Of a DNA stretch of 64,000 bases, positions 8,662-20,500 are shown piece after piece. A program made the position numbers and the translations under genes. The notes below the pieces were generated by a model. The model made no database searches. It was not told where the DNA came from and saw nothing but the letters and a program-made list of their open reading frames with translations. Positions within the stretch are counted from its first letter, which is position 1. The number at the start of each line of letters is the position of its first letter. This DNA comes from Acetobacter lovaniensis (GTDB taxonomy: Bacteria > Pseudomonadota > Alphaproteobacteria > Acetobacterales > Acetobacteraceae): assembly GCF_014207635.1 (NCBI RefSeq), contig NZ_JACHIE010000001.1, forward strand, positions 1 to 64,000. The letters are read 5' to 3'.

Positions 8662-10851
8662 ATGCTCACTTCCGAATCTTCTGCCCTTTCTCATGATACA
8701 ACGTTATATTTTGATATGCTTGAGCAGGCGGCCGATGGCGTTGTTATTATTAACCAGCTTAATCACATTGTATTTTTCAATACTGCCGCTGAACATCTCT
8801 GGGGCTGCTCTGCGGCAGACGTAATTGGCAAGAATGTGAATTGCCTGGTGCCTCTAGAACACCGCGCCCAGCATGACGGGTATATTAACCACAACAGAAA
8901 TACCGGCATTAATCATATCGTTGGCACATCCCGAGAGGTTGTTTTCAGCCGCACCAATGGTGATTATGTTGCCGCTGAAATGTCGATTTCCACAGCGATA
9001 ATCGGACCGGATAAGCAACGCTATTATATGGCTTTTCTTAAAGGTGTGACTGAGGAAAGCCATCGTAGAAAAATACTGGACCTCCAGAACCGTGTTTTCC
9101 ATGAACTCTCGGGGGAAGCCCCGGAGCAGGATATAGCGGACATGCTCTGCTCGGAAGCTGAGCAACTTGTTCCTAATAGTGTAGCTGTTCTTTTACAGGT
9201 AAATTCTGAACAAAATCTTGAGATTCTTTCCGGGGAAGGGTTGTCACGCAGAAAAATTGCAATGCTTATGCGCATTGTGCTGACTGATGCGGATATAACA
9301 GCACTCACTCTGGCCCCGGAAGAAGCGCGCGCCATTGTCTGGAACGACAAATCCGGCAGTGGGTATGAAAGCGAATTCCTGGATTGCTGGGCTTCAGCTA
9401 TCTGCAACGGGGCAGGGGAGCTCATTGGTATTTTTGCCCTTTACTCGCGTAACCGGGATAAAATAACCAACTGGCCCCAAAAAATTGTTGCAGGCTGTGT
9501 GCCATCCTGCGCCGCCATTATCGAGCGGGGTAAAACCCGCCAGCAACTGAGTCGGCTGGATCGTTATGACCCGCTGACAGGTCTGCTGAACCGTAATGCG
9601 GTCACCACGATCCTGAAGGAGATGACTCTTCAGGCAGCCTGCGCTCCATTTGCATTGCTTGTGCTCGATGTCGACCTGTTTCAGGACATCAACAACCTTA
9701 TGGGGTACGATCAGGGGGATGCTCTTTTACAGACCATGGCCCAGCGTCTTATCGCGCAATGCCGGAGCAATTTTATAACTGGCCGACTGGGTGGTGATGA
9801 TTTTGTCGTTATTATCCCCAATGGCGACCACGATATTGCAAACACGTTCGCGGATAGTCTGACCGCGGCAATGCGTGAGCCAGTTGTTATCAACAATCAG
9901 GAAATTATCATCTCGCTAAGTATCGGCATAAGTCTGTACCCGGATGACGGCCTTGAAATCGAGCATATTCTGAACCGGGCTGAAATGGCCATGCTTGAAG
10001 CCAAAAAAACAGCCCGTAAAAGCTTCCGCTTACTTGGAAGTATTGCGAATGATGATGTCCGGGCGCGTGTTATCATCGGTTCGGCTTTGCGCAAGGCTAT
10101 TCAGGATTCTGAACTGGAGCTATTTTACCAGCCCCAGATCAGCATTAAAAACAATATGCTATACGGGGTCGAAGCGCTTTCGCGCTGGCATCACCCAACA
10201 TTGGGCACCATTCCTCCCTCACGCTTTATTCCCATTGCAGAAGAAACCGCCCAGATTGAAGCCATTGGATTATGGTCGCTGAACGAAGCGTGTGTTCAGA
10301 TAGTCAAATGGGATGCAATTGGGCTGCATGTTCCTACTGTGAGTGTAAACCTGTCCGCTGCACATTTCAGCAATCCCAGCCTGACGGAACAGATTGTCAG
10401 CCTGCTCTCCCGTTACAACCTTGCCGCCAACCGCTTGACGATAGAAATAACGGAAGGCGGCATGATGCAGCAGAACATTGAGACCATGACAACACTCACC
10501 GCACTGCGCGAGGTTGGTGTCGGTCTGTCTCTTGATGATTTTGGCACGGGTTTTTCTTCCCTGTCGCGCATTTCGCACCTACCGCTGACAGAAATCAAGA
10601 TTGACCGCAGTTTTATCATTAATTTCGAAAAAGACGTCAGTTCACTTATCGTTACTGAAGCCGCGATCAATATTGGCAAAAGACTTGGTGTCCATGTTGT
10701 AACAGAAGGCGTGGAAGATATGTTTCAGGAAACGCGACTGCGCGCCATGGGCTGCGATGTCATGCAGGGATACCTCTTTGCACGCCCCATGCCGCCAGGT
10801 GATCTTTTACATTGGATGCAGACAAGACCTTCTTACGCACCCATGGTCTAA
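8662..10851 (+). CDS. Heme-PAS oxygen-sensing GGDEF/EAL protein (DosP/AxPDEA1-like)
   Basis: 729 residues with no membrane segment. PAS domain about 15-125: AQHDGYINHNR near residue 71 keeps the His that ligates heme in E. coli DosP and Komagataeibacter AxPDEA1. A GAF-like region spans about 135-290. GGDEF domain about 300-460: the signature is GGDDF at about 377, and the RxxD inhibitory site is missing. EAL domain about 475-720: EAL (near 503), DDFGTG, KIDRSF and TEGVED are all present, so phosphodiesterase activity is expected. The protein likely couples oxygen to cyclic di-GMP breakdown, the step that in acetic acid bacteria sets cellulose synthesis. Whether the GGDDF domain makes cyclic di-GMP is open. 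A second heme sensor gene follows after 101 bp. Confidence 0.88.
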   Translation: MLTSESSALSHDTTLYFDMLEQAADGVVIINQLNHIVFFNTAAEHLWGCSAADVIGKNVNCLVPLEHRAQHDGYINHNRNTGINHIVGTSREVVFSRTNGDYVAAEMSISTAIIGPDKQRYYMAFLKGVTEESHRRKILDLQNRVFHELSGEAPEQDIADMLCSEAEQLVPNSVAVLLQVNSEQNLEILSGEGLSRRKIAMLMRIVLTDADITALTLAPEEARAIVWNDKSGSGYESEFLDCWASAICNGAGELIGIFALYSRNRDKITNWPQKIVAGCVPSCAAIIERGKTRQQLSRLDRYDPLTGLLNRNAVTTILKEMTLQAACAPFALLVLDVDLFQDINNLMGYDQGDALLQTMAQRLIAQCRSNFITGRLGGDDFVVIIPNGDHDIANTFADSLTAAMREPVVINNQEIIISLSIGISLYPDDGLEIEHILNRAEMAMLEAKKTARKSFRLLGSIANDDVRARVIIGSALRKAIQDSELELFYQPQISIKNNMLYGVEALSRWHHPTLGTIPPSRFIPIAEETAQIEAIGLWSLNEACVQIVKWDAIGLHVPTVSVNLSAAHFSNPSLTEQIVSLLSRYNLAANRLTIEITEGGMMQQNIETMTTLTALREVGVGLSLDDFGTGFSSLSRISHLPLTEIKIDRSFIINFEKDVSSLIVTEAAINIGKRLGVHVVTEGVEDMFQETRLRAMGCDVMQGYLFARPMPPGDLLHWMQTRPSYAPMV

Positions 10852-10952
10852 CAAAAACAAGAATCATTTACCGAAATTATTGAGAACATCTACTGGCCGG
10901 GAGGGCATTTCCAGCCAGAAAACCTCAGGAAAATATAAGCAGGAGAAGAGAA

Positions 10953-12452
10953 ATGAATAGCATCTCAAAAGAAATAAAACATTCAGAAATGCGTGCGCAT
11001 GACTTCGCAGATCTGGAATACCGCCGTAAATTCATGAAATTAACAGACGAGGAGTGCGCCTCCATTCGTCTGATCAAAGATATTATTGATCGTGAACTTC
11101 CTGTTGCACTAGAGGTTTTTTACGAACAGATTCGAAAAACTCCTGAAACAAGCTCATTTTTTTCATCTGAAGCGCAAATCGCGCGCGCAAAGCATGCCCA
11201 GCAGCAGCATTGGAAAAATATTTCTTCTGCCAATTTTGACCAAAAACATGCTGAAAAAGTATACACTATCGGCAATGTGCATGCTCGGATTGGCCTGGAA
11301 CCGCGCTGGTATATTGGTGGTTATGCCATTGTTATGAACCATCTGATCCGGAGCGTTATCTCGACTTTAGCGTCCAAACCGGGTCTCTTTACAAAAAAAA
11401 CAGCCATTTCCATAGAAGAAATAGGCGGGGCTCTGGCAAGCCTATGTTCGGCAGTCATGCTTGAGATGGATTTAACGATCTCCGTTTATCAGGATGAGGC
11501 AGAGAAAGCGCGCCAGAAATCACGTGATGACCTGATCCAGAAAGAGCAGGCTTTTGTTGCGGACAGCTTTGGCATCATCCTAAGTGAAGTTGCCGAACGC
11601 AACCTGTCCCAGAAAATGGATAAGGAGCTGCCTTCAGCTTACATCCCGATGCGTGATAATCTGAATGGTGCCATTGAATCCCTGCGTGATACACTCGGGA
11701 TTGTCAATGACACAACAGAAACAATCGACATTACGGCTGGTGAGATCAATAGTGCTGCGCAGGATCTGGCACACAGGACGGAACAGCAGGCTGTATCGGT
11801 TGAAAAAACGGCCTCTGCAGTTGAGCAGATTACAGCAACGGTTACTTCCACAGCCGCACGGGTGACTGAAGCCAACGCTTTTGTGAGCAACTGCCAGAAC
11901 ATTACTGAACAGTTCGGAGTTATGATCAATCGCGCAACGGCCGCGATGTCTGAGATTGAGAAGTCCTCCGAGGCTATCAGCAAAATTACCAATGTCATGT
12001 CCAACATTGCCATTCAGACCAACCTGCTCGCACTCAATACAGGCGTGGAAGCAGCACGGGCCGGTGAGGCAGGGAGCGGGTTCCGGGTTCTGGCGCAAGA
12101 AATTCGTGATCTTGCCAATCGCGCCGGGAATGCTTCCAAGGAGGTCAAGGAACTTGTAGAAACGTCCCGTGAGCAGGTTTTGTCTGGTGTTTCAATTATG
12201 GAAGAAGCTGGACATGCCATTAGCACCATTATCTCAAGTGTTGCGGATATTGGCGATCATCTGAAGGCCATAGCGGAAGCAGCATCTGAGCAGGCTACGG
12301 CGTTGCAGGAAGTCAATAATGCCGTTTCCTCCATTGATCAGGGCACACGCCAGAATGCCGCGATGGTAGAGGAAACCTCTGCGGCAAGTTCCGGCATGGC
12401 ACAACAGGCCCGCAGGCTTAAAGGACTGCTGAACGAATTTACTCTGTCGTAA
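10953..12452 (+). CDS. Globin-coupled methyl-accepting chemotaxis transducer (HemAT-like)
   Basis: 499 residues, soluble. Residues about 15-190 form a sensor globin: VHARIGLEPRWYIGGY includes the proximal heme His (near 109) and the signature of globin-coupled sensors. A linker leads to the cytoplasmic signalling coiled coil, whose hairpin tip reads GVEAARAGEAGSGFRVLAQEIRDLA in shortened form (about 360-385). There is no transmembrane helix and no HAMP domain. It should bind oxygen and control CheA, giving aerotaxis. No che genes are in the window. The start ATG has AGGAGAAGAG just upstream. Together with the preceding gene it forms an oxygen-sensing pair. Confidence 0.9.
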   Translation: MNSISKEIKHSEMRAHDFADLEYRRKFMKLTDEECASIRLIKDIIDRELPVALEVFYEQIRKTPETSSFFSSEAQIARAKHAQQQHWKNISSANFDQKHAEKVYTIGNVHARIGLEPRWYIGGYAIVMNHLIRSVISTLASKPGLFTKKTAISIEEIGGALASLCSAVMLEMDLTISVYQDEAEKARQKSRDDLIQKEQAFVADSFGIILSEVAERNLSQKMDKELPSAYIPMRDNLNGAIESLRDTLGIVNDTTETIDITAGEINSAAQDLAHRTEQQAVSVEKTASAVEQITATVTSTAARVTEANAFVSNCQNITEQFGVMINRATAAMSEIEKSSEAISKITNVMSNIAIQTNLLALNTGVEAARAGEAGSGFRVLAQEIRDLANRAGNASKEVKELVETSREQVLSGVSIMEEAGHAISTIISSVADIGDHLKAIAEAASEQATALQEVNNAVSSIDQGTRQNAAMVEETSAASSGMAQQARRLKGLLNEFTLS

Positions 12453-12472
12453 TGCGTTTGCTGCCCGGCAAG

Positions 12473-12514
12473 TAAACAAGGCATTGCATTATTGCAAATG
12501 CAATGCCTTGTTTA
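12473..12514. terminator. Bidirectional terminator hairpin
   Basis: A perfect 18-bp stem (12473-12490 with 12497-12514) has a 6-nt loop and A-rich/T-rich flanks on both strands. It sits between the converging globin-sensor and outer-membrane genes. Confidence 0.8.
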
Positions 12515-12538
12515 TCAATCACGCAATGATCATACTTT

Positions 12539-13513
12539 TTAGTAAATCATATTAACGGCAAACTGCGGCGAGATTTTTACGCCTGTATTATGGCCTGCAT
12601 AATAGATTGCAGAGCCAAAAATTACACCAAAGCGAGGGCTCCAATTATATTCCACGGCAGGGGCAATCTGCCAGTCACCACTGCTGGAGGCAATGCGGTC
12701 AACATGTTTACCCGTTGTGTCAGTGCCCCATATGTGGGAGCCATTTGCCCAGTCTCGCGCCAAATCCATGACCAGCACCCATGAATGGTTCAATCCATAT
12801 TCCAAAGAAAAACCAGCCTGCCCGCTCATTCCGGGACTGCCGCGACCGTGGAAGCCATTACCCGTACCATAACTGGTCACATCTTGCAGATGAGTGGAGG
12901 CAAGCGCATGACGGAACCATCCCCATGTGCGCAAACGCAATGCGTGGTTTCCGTTCACAACGTAAGTCGACTGCTCAGTAATGGCCATACGAAAAACATA
13001 CGCGCCAGTGCCATTACTGTCCTGTTTGTTCTGTAATTTATTATAATCTCCTGTGGGAAAATATACACCTGCGAAAAGGTTAAGAGCCGGAATATATTTC
13101 TTAGGATTTGGGTCTAAAAACCTCCAGATCATATCCACAGGGAAATCCCCGAATTTGGGACCTGATGAATGGCCGTGCCCGCGCTCCCAACCGTAATTCA
13201 CTACCGTATGCGCCTGAATACTGATGTGATCAGTAATTCCGTATTTCCACATGGTAGAGTTACTGAACATCTGCTGCCGTGGATGTTGTGGATGACTGCT
13301 GCCATCCGATGCAAAATAACCGACAGGCTGTGTGTAGCTATAATAGGGTTCAACACCAAGAAGGCCAGCACGAGACTGTGCCCCTGATGGCGAGACTAGA
13401 GAACCTGTGTACCACTGATCATCTGCTGCACGCGCAGTTCCCGTATAAAATGTCATCATGATACCAGTTGCGGCGAGAAAATTTGGATATTTTATTTTTT
13501 TTATACTTAGCAT
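12539..13513 (-). CDS. Outer-membrane beta-barrel protein (phenol-degradation MetA-like family)
   Basis: 324 residues. A Lys-rich start and hydrophobic stretch end in TARA before ADDQW, a standard signal peptide cleaved near residue 29. The mature part is rich in alternating aromatic strands (for example YVFRMAITEQSTYVV) and ends in a Tyr, as outer-membrane barrels do. The layout resembles the MetA/transporter-like barrel family found next to catabolic genes. Substrate unknown. A related barrel protein is encoded at 48951. It is transcribed divergently from the aspartate operon. Confidence 0.65.
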   Translation of the reverse strand: MLSIKKIKYPNFLAATGIMMTFYTGTARAADDQWYTGSLVSPSGAQSRAGLLGVEPYYSYTQPVGYFASDGSSHPQHPRQQMFSNSTMWKYGITDHISIQAHTVVNYGWERGHGHSSGPKFGDFPVDMIWRFLDPNPKKYIPALNLFAGVYFPTGDYNKLQNKQDSNGTGAYVFRMAITEQSTYVVNGNHALRLRTWGWFRHALASTHLQDVTSYGTGNGFHGRGSPGMSGQAGFSLEYGLNHSWVLVMDLARDWANGSHIWGTDTTGKHVDRIASSSGDWQIAPAVEYNWSPRFGVIFGSAIYYAGHNTGVKISPQFAVNMIY

Positions 13514-13661
13514 CTTCGTCTTTCTTTTCCGCGCTCAATACAGATCACATGATTCATGGCCTATAACATTGACAGATAAAAAACTCCATACAGTGTATAA
13601 ATAATTCATGATAAGACATTCATATTATACTTTGTATGGAAACCGTAACAATCCGATATTG

Positions 13662-13678
13662 AAACCATTGTATGGTTT
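13662..13678. promoter_or_regulatory. Palindrome upstream of aspT
   Basis: AAACCAT-TGT-ATGGTTT is a perfect 7-bp inverted repeat in the divergent promoter region between the outer-membrane gene and aspT. It is a candidate operator; the regulator is unknown. Confidence 0.35.
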
Positions 13679-13771
13679 ATTATTTATAAACACTGAAAGA
13701 GTCACTTGACAGTCCGGCAGTCACAACAGAAATGTAAGCTTTGAAAACCGGAGAAGCAAAGTTCCTACTGC

Positions 13772-15454
13772 ATGGAAATAACAAATTTTGTTAAAACGCT
13801 ACTCAATTCATGCCCGGAAATTGCCCTGTTTCTGGCCATCGCCATTGGGTATGCTATTGGAAAAATCCGCTTTGGTTCTTTCCAGCTTGGTGGGGTAGCC
13901 GGGTCTCTGCTTGCCGCTGTAGCAATCAGTCAGATTGGTCTTCACATTGATTCCGGCATTAAGGCAGTGCTGTTTGCACTCTTTATTTATGCCGTTGGTT
14001 TTCAAAGTGGCCCGCAGTTTTTTCGCTCTCTGGGGCGTCAATCCATGCGCGAAGTCCTTATGGCTGTTGTTCTGGCCGTAAGTGGCTTGCTGACTGTTGT
14101 CGCCGTGGCCCGTATCTTCCATCTGGATAAAGGTCTGGCAGCAGGCATTGCCGCTGGTGGCCTAACGCAATCCGCCATTATTGGAACAGCCGGTTCCGCC
14201 TTGGAAAAAATAGGGCTTCCACTGGCCCAGGTCCAGCAGATGCAGGGGAATGTCGCGGTTGGTTACGCGGTAACTTATATTTTTGGCTCTCTTGGCCCCA
14301 TTATTCTTTGCGTCAATGTTCTGCCGTGGCTAACAAAACGCAGTATTCGTGAAGATGCCCTGAAGGCCGAAGCCGCGCAAATGGGCGGTGTTCATATTTA
14401 TGCTGAGGGTGAACAGCCCGCCCTGCCAGAGCTTGTCGGACGCGTTTTTACCGTTACACAAAGTGGGCAAACGGTTAGCCAGATAGAAACTCCAGCGGTT
14501 ACCGTGGAGCAGATACGCCGCAATGGCAGCATTCTTGGCTTTGCACCAGATACACAAACCGTTGCTGGAGATACGGTTTTACTCTTTGGCCATAGAGCGG
14601 ACGTAATTGCTGCCGGGCAGGCTCTGGGTAAAGAAATACGCAACGCAGACAGCATGGATGTGACCATGGTGCGTCGCAACATTGCCCTGACCAACAAAGA
14701 ATTTTTTGGCAAAACAGTGTCAGAATCTGTCCAGTTGCTGGCTGCATCCGCACGGCATGGCGTTTACCTTATGGGCGTCAACCGGAATGGAAAGCCCGTC
14801 CCCCTGAATGCTGATCTGCGCGCAATGTCAGGTGACATCATCTCGCTTTATGGCACCAGTCAGGACGTGCAGCGTGTTGCGTCCCAGTTGGGACCAATTT
14901 TGACCAGCAGCGTTAAAACCGATCTTGTTTTCCACGGCTGTGGCCTGGTTCTGGGCCTGTTGGTGGGACTGGTTGTGGTGCGCATGGGATCGGTTCCCCT
15001 GACTCTGGGCAGTGGCGGGGGCGCTTTGCTCTCCGGGCTCCTGTTTGGCTGGTACCAAAGCAGGCACAGTACAAAGGGCAATATGCCTCTGGCGTCTTCT
15101 GCCTTACTGGTGGACCTTGGTCTTTCCGGTTTTGTTGCAGTTACAGGATTACAAACAGGCCAGCAGGCTGTGGCAACCATTATCGAACACGGCATGACAC
15201 TGTTTATGCTCGGCGTTGTTGTAACGCTTGTGCCGCTTGTCCTGACCATGCTGTTCGGTCGCTACGTGCTTCGTTACGACAATACGGCCATCTTTGCAGG
15301 GGCTCTGGCTGGCTCACGCAGTGCCAATCCAGCTTTTGGCGAAGTCCTTAACAAAGCTGGCAATTCCGTTCCAACAACCCCCTTTGCCATCACCTATGCC
15401 GTGGCAAACGTGCTGCTGACCCTTCTTGGGCCTTTGGTTGTTGCTTTTTCCTGA
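13772..15454 (+). CDS. aspT: Aspartate:alanine antiporter AspT
   Basis: 560 residues. Two hydrophobic halves (about 10-180 and 375-560) flank two cytosolic TrkA-C-like domains (about 205-370), the layout of the AspT/YbjL exchangers. Both halves carry the repeated family segments (GLTQSAIIGTAG and GALAGSRSANPAFGE). It exchanges external aspartate for internal alanine, an electrogenic step that, with decarboxylation by the next gene, generates a proton motive force and consumes protons. The decarboxylase gene follows 33 bp later, which strongly supports this substrate over other family members. Start ATG 13772 has AGAAGCAAAG upstream. Confidence 0.9.
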   Translation: MEITNFVKTLLNSCPEIALFLAIAIGYAIGKIRFGSFQLGGVAGSLLAAVAISQIGLHIDSGIKAVLFALFIYAVGFQSGPQFFRSLGRQSMREVLMAVVLAVSGLLTVVAVARIFHLDKGLAAGIAAGGLTQSAIIGTAGSALEKIGLPLAQVQQMQGNVAVGYAVTYIFGSLGPIILCVNVLPWLTKRSIREDALKAEAAQMGGVHIYAEGEQPALPELVGRVFTVTQSGQTVSQIETPAVTVEQIRRNGSILGFAPDTQTVAGDTVLLFGHRADVIAAGQALGKEIRNADSMDVTMVRRNIALTNKEFFGKTVSESVQLLAASARHGVYLMGVNRNGKPVPLNADLRAMSGDIISLYGTSQDVQRVASQLGPILTSSVKTDLVFHGCGLVLGLLVGLVVVRMGSVPLTLGSGGGALLSGLLFGWYQSRHSTKGNMPLASSALLVDLGLSGFVAVTGLQTGQQAVATIIEHGMTLFMLGVVVTLVPLVLTMLFGRYVLRYDNTAIFAGALAGSRSANPAFGEVLNKAGNSVPTTPFAITYAVANVLLTLLGPLVVAFS

Positions 15455-17080
<1,626 letters not shown>

Positions 17081-17140
17081 TACCTGATCTCAAATACTGG
17101 ATAAGATCTTCTTCTCTTCCGGGTAATACTTTTTATATCA

Positions 17141-17175
17141 TGGTGTGGCGCAGAATTCTGTGCCACACCATTTTT
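17141..17175 (+). terminator. Intrinsic terminator of aspT-asdA
   Basis: TGGTGTGGC 17141-17149 pairs with GCCACACCA 17162-17170. The inner CAGAATTCTG extends the stem to 15 bp with one G-T pair, and TTTTT follows. The rest of the gap to 17465 shows only AT-rich sequence. Confidence 0.85.
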
Positions 17176-17465
17176 ACGTAATTCATTCATAATTTCATCT
17201 GTCATCACGTAAGCTGAAACTTGATTTTCCAACTTATCTATCTGCACAGGGATGTCAGGAATAGATTCTGAGATTGGTGTGACACCAGATGAATAAAGTA
17301 TAATTTAAAGATAAGTCTGTATATATCTATATTCAATTAAATATAGATAACTGCTGCATTGAGCCCATTCTGGTCGTGGCTGGCACAGTGAATGTATGCA
17401 TTTATGCAACACTTCCTTGATTTTGCGCATAAAAACACAAATTCCTGTCGGCATCGCACGTCAAT

Positions 17466-17479
17466 GTGATCCTGATCAA
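17466..17479. promoter_or_regulatory. FNR/FixK-type box upstream of formate dehydrogenase operon
   Basis: GTGATCCTGATCAA matches TTGAT-N4-ATCAA except at the first base. It is 72 bp before the chosen start of the alpha subunit, a plausible activator position. Low-oxygen induction is inferred. Confidence 0.55.
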
Positions 17480-17550
17480 TGCTTTAATTTGTGAGAGTAT
17501 ATATACAGGTTGAGAATTACTGTTTGTTTACAAATACCGGGATGATTCAG

Positions 17551-20500
17551 ATGGCTCTGGGGCGCAGAGAGTTTTTAAAAAGTGCAGGAACGTGCGTGGG
17601 GGGAGCCAGCGCCATTGCCCTTGGTTTCGCCCCACCGCAGGCTCTTGCGCAGGAAACGCGGCAGTACAAGCTGCTGCGCGCAAAGGAAACACGGAACAAC
17701 TGCACATACTGTTCGGTTGGCTGTGGCCTGCTTATGTATTCTCTGGGAGATGGCGCCAAGAACGCCAAACCCAACATCTTCCACATTGAAGGTGACCCTG
17801 ACCATCCCGTAAGCCGCGGTTCGCTGTGCCCAAAAGGGGCGGGGCTGGTTGACTTCATTCACAGCGAAGGCCGCCTGCATTATCCTTCCTATCGCGCACC
17901 GGGCAGCAAGGAATGGACCCGGATCAGCTGGGACGAGGCCACGGATCGCATTGCCCGCCTGCTCAAAGATGATCGCGACAAAAATTTCGTAGCAAAAAAC
18001 GAAAAAGGTGAGACTGTTAACCGCTGGCTCACCACCGGTATGCTGGCCTCTTCCGCCGCCAGCAATGAAACGGGACTGCTGGACTTCAAGTTCGCACGCT
18101 CACTGGGCATGCTGGGTCTGGACTGTCAGGCCCGACTCTGCCACGGGCCTACCGTTTCCGCTCTAGGCTCGACACTTGGGCGCGGCGCCATGACCAACAA
18201 CTGGGTGGACATTAAAAACGCCAACGTTGTGCTGATTATGGGCGGCAACCCGGCTGAAGCCCATCCGGTTGGTTTCAAATGGGTCATGGAAGCCAAAATC
18301 CGTAATGGCGCCAAAGTTATGGTTGTGGACCCCCGGTTCAACCGTAGTGCCGCTGTGGCAGATTTTTATGCCCCCATCCGTGCAGGCTCTGATGGCGCAT
18401 TTTTGCTGGGAGTCATCAACTATCTCCTGACGCATGACCAGATCCAGCATGACTACGTTAAAGCCTACACCAATGCACCGTTTGTCGTGCGTGAAGATTT
18501 CAGTTTCCATGAAGGTCTTTTCAGCGGGTATGATGCTGAAAAGCGGAGCTATGACAAATCTTCATGGGCATATGAACGCGATGCGCAAGGGTATGCTGTA
18601 ACTGACCCCACGTTGCAGAACCCGCGTTGTGTCATCAATCTGCTACGCCAGCATGCCGCACGTTATACGCCTGAAGTCGTGGCGCAGATTACCGGCACAC
18701 CTGAAAAAGACTTTCTGCATGTCTGCGAAACCCTCGCGGCAACCAGCGCGCCCGATCTGACATCAACCATCCTGTTCGCTCTGGGATGGACACACCATAC
18801 CAATGGTACACAGATCATTCGTACCGCTGCCATGATTCAGCTGCTACTCGGCAATGTCGGCATGCCTGGTGGTGGCCTGAACGCCCTGCGTGGACATTCC
18901 AACATCCAAGGGTTCACGGACCTCGGTCTTCTGTCTGTCCGCCTGCCTGGCTATATGAACCTGCCCAAGGAAAGCCAGCAGACGCTGGATAGCTACCTGC
19001 AAGCCGTGACACCCCATGCGGATGAGCCGGGGCAGACCAACTACTGGCACAACACACCCAAATTCTTTGTCAGCCTGATGAAAACCCTATGGGGGGATCA
19101 CGCAACGCCCACAAACAACTGGGGCTATGACTGGCTGCCGAAATGGGACCGCAGCTACGATATGCTGGCCTATTTTGAAATGATGTATCAAGGCAAGGTG
19201 AACGGGTACATTGCGCAGGGCTTCAACCCTCTCGCCGCAATGCCTGATAAAAACCGTATGCGCGATGCGTTCTCCAAACTCCGCTTCCTGGTCACTATGG
19301 ACCCGCTGGATACGGAAACGGCCAACTTCTGGCAGAACGAAGGGGTCTTCAATGATGTAAAGCCTGAAGATATCCAGACAGAAGTCTTCAGACTGCCCGC
19401 GTCGTGCTTTGCAGAGGAAAACGGGTCTATCGTCAATTCCGCACGCTGGCTGCAATGGCACTATGAAGGTGCCAGACCGCCGGGTGATGCATGGAATGAT
19501 GGTCACATCATCGGTACCATTTTTACCAAGCTCCGGGCACTGTACGCAAAAGAAGGGGGGGCCTGCCCCGAACCTGTCCTGAATATGCAGTGGAATTATC
19601 AGGACCCCGAAGACCCAATGCCCGAGGAGGTCGCCAAGGAAGCCAATGGTTATGCATTGGCCGACATAACAGACGACAAAGGTCGGATTGTTGTGCGCAA
19701 GGGTGAGTTGTTGCCTGATTTCTCGGTTATGAAAGATGACGGTACTACAGCCAGTTATTGCTGGATTTTTGCCGGTTCATGGACGCAAGCCGGTAACCAG
19801 ATGGCCCGGCGCGACAATACAGATACCGGTCTGGGCACCACCCCCGGCTGGGCGTGGGCATGGCCTGCCAACCGCCGCATTCTGTACAATCGTGCTTCGC
19901 TTGATGTTCAGGGGCATCCATGGGACCCCAAGCGGCAGATTATTGCCTGGGACGGGCAACGCTGGGGCGGAAGCGATGTGCCTGACTACCCGCTCACTTC
20001 TCCACCCAATAGCGGCGTTGGTCCGTTTATCATGCATAGCGAAGGCGTTGGCCTGCTGTTTGCCGGTGGAAACAAGCTGGCTGACGGGCCATTCCCGGAA
20101 CATTACGAGCCAACCGAAACCCCGGTTCTCTCCTCTGCGCTTGGCAAAACCACGCTCCGGAACCCGGCTGCACGTTTTTATGCGGATGAAAAACCCCGTA
20201 TGGGCGACCCGGCCCAGTACCCCTATGTAGCCACGACGTACTCCATTACGGAACTGTTCCGGCACTGGACAAAACATTCCAGGCTGAACGCTATCATGCA
20301 GCCCGAACAGTTTGTGGAAATCGGGGACAAACTGGCAGGCAAGCTTGGCATTGTTGCAGGCGATATGGTGCGTGTTTCCTCCCACCGGGGCTATATCGAG
20401 GCCAAAGCCGTGGTTACAAAAAGGCTCAAGCGCCTGAGTGTTATGGGCAAAGACCTTGATCAGGTCGGCGTGCCTTGTCACTGGGGCTTCAAGGGGGCGA

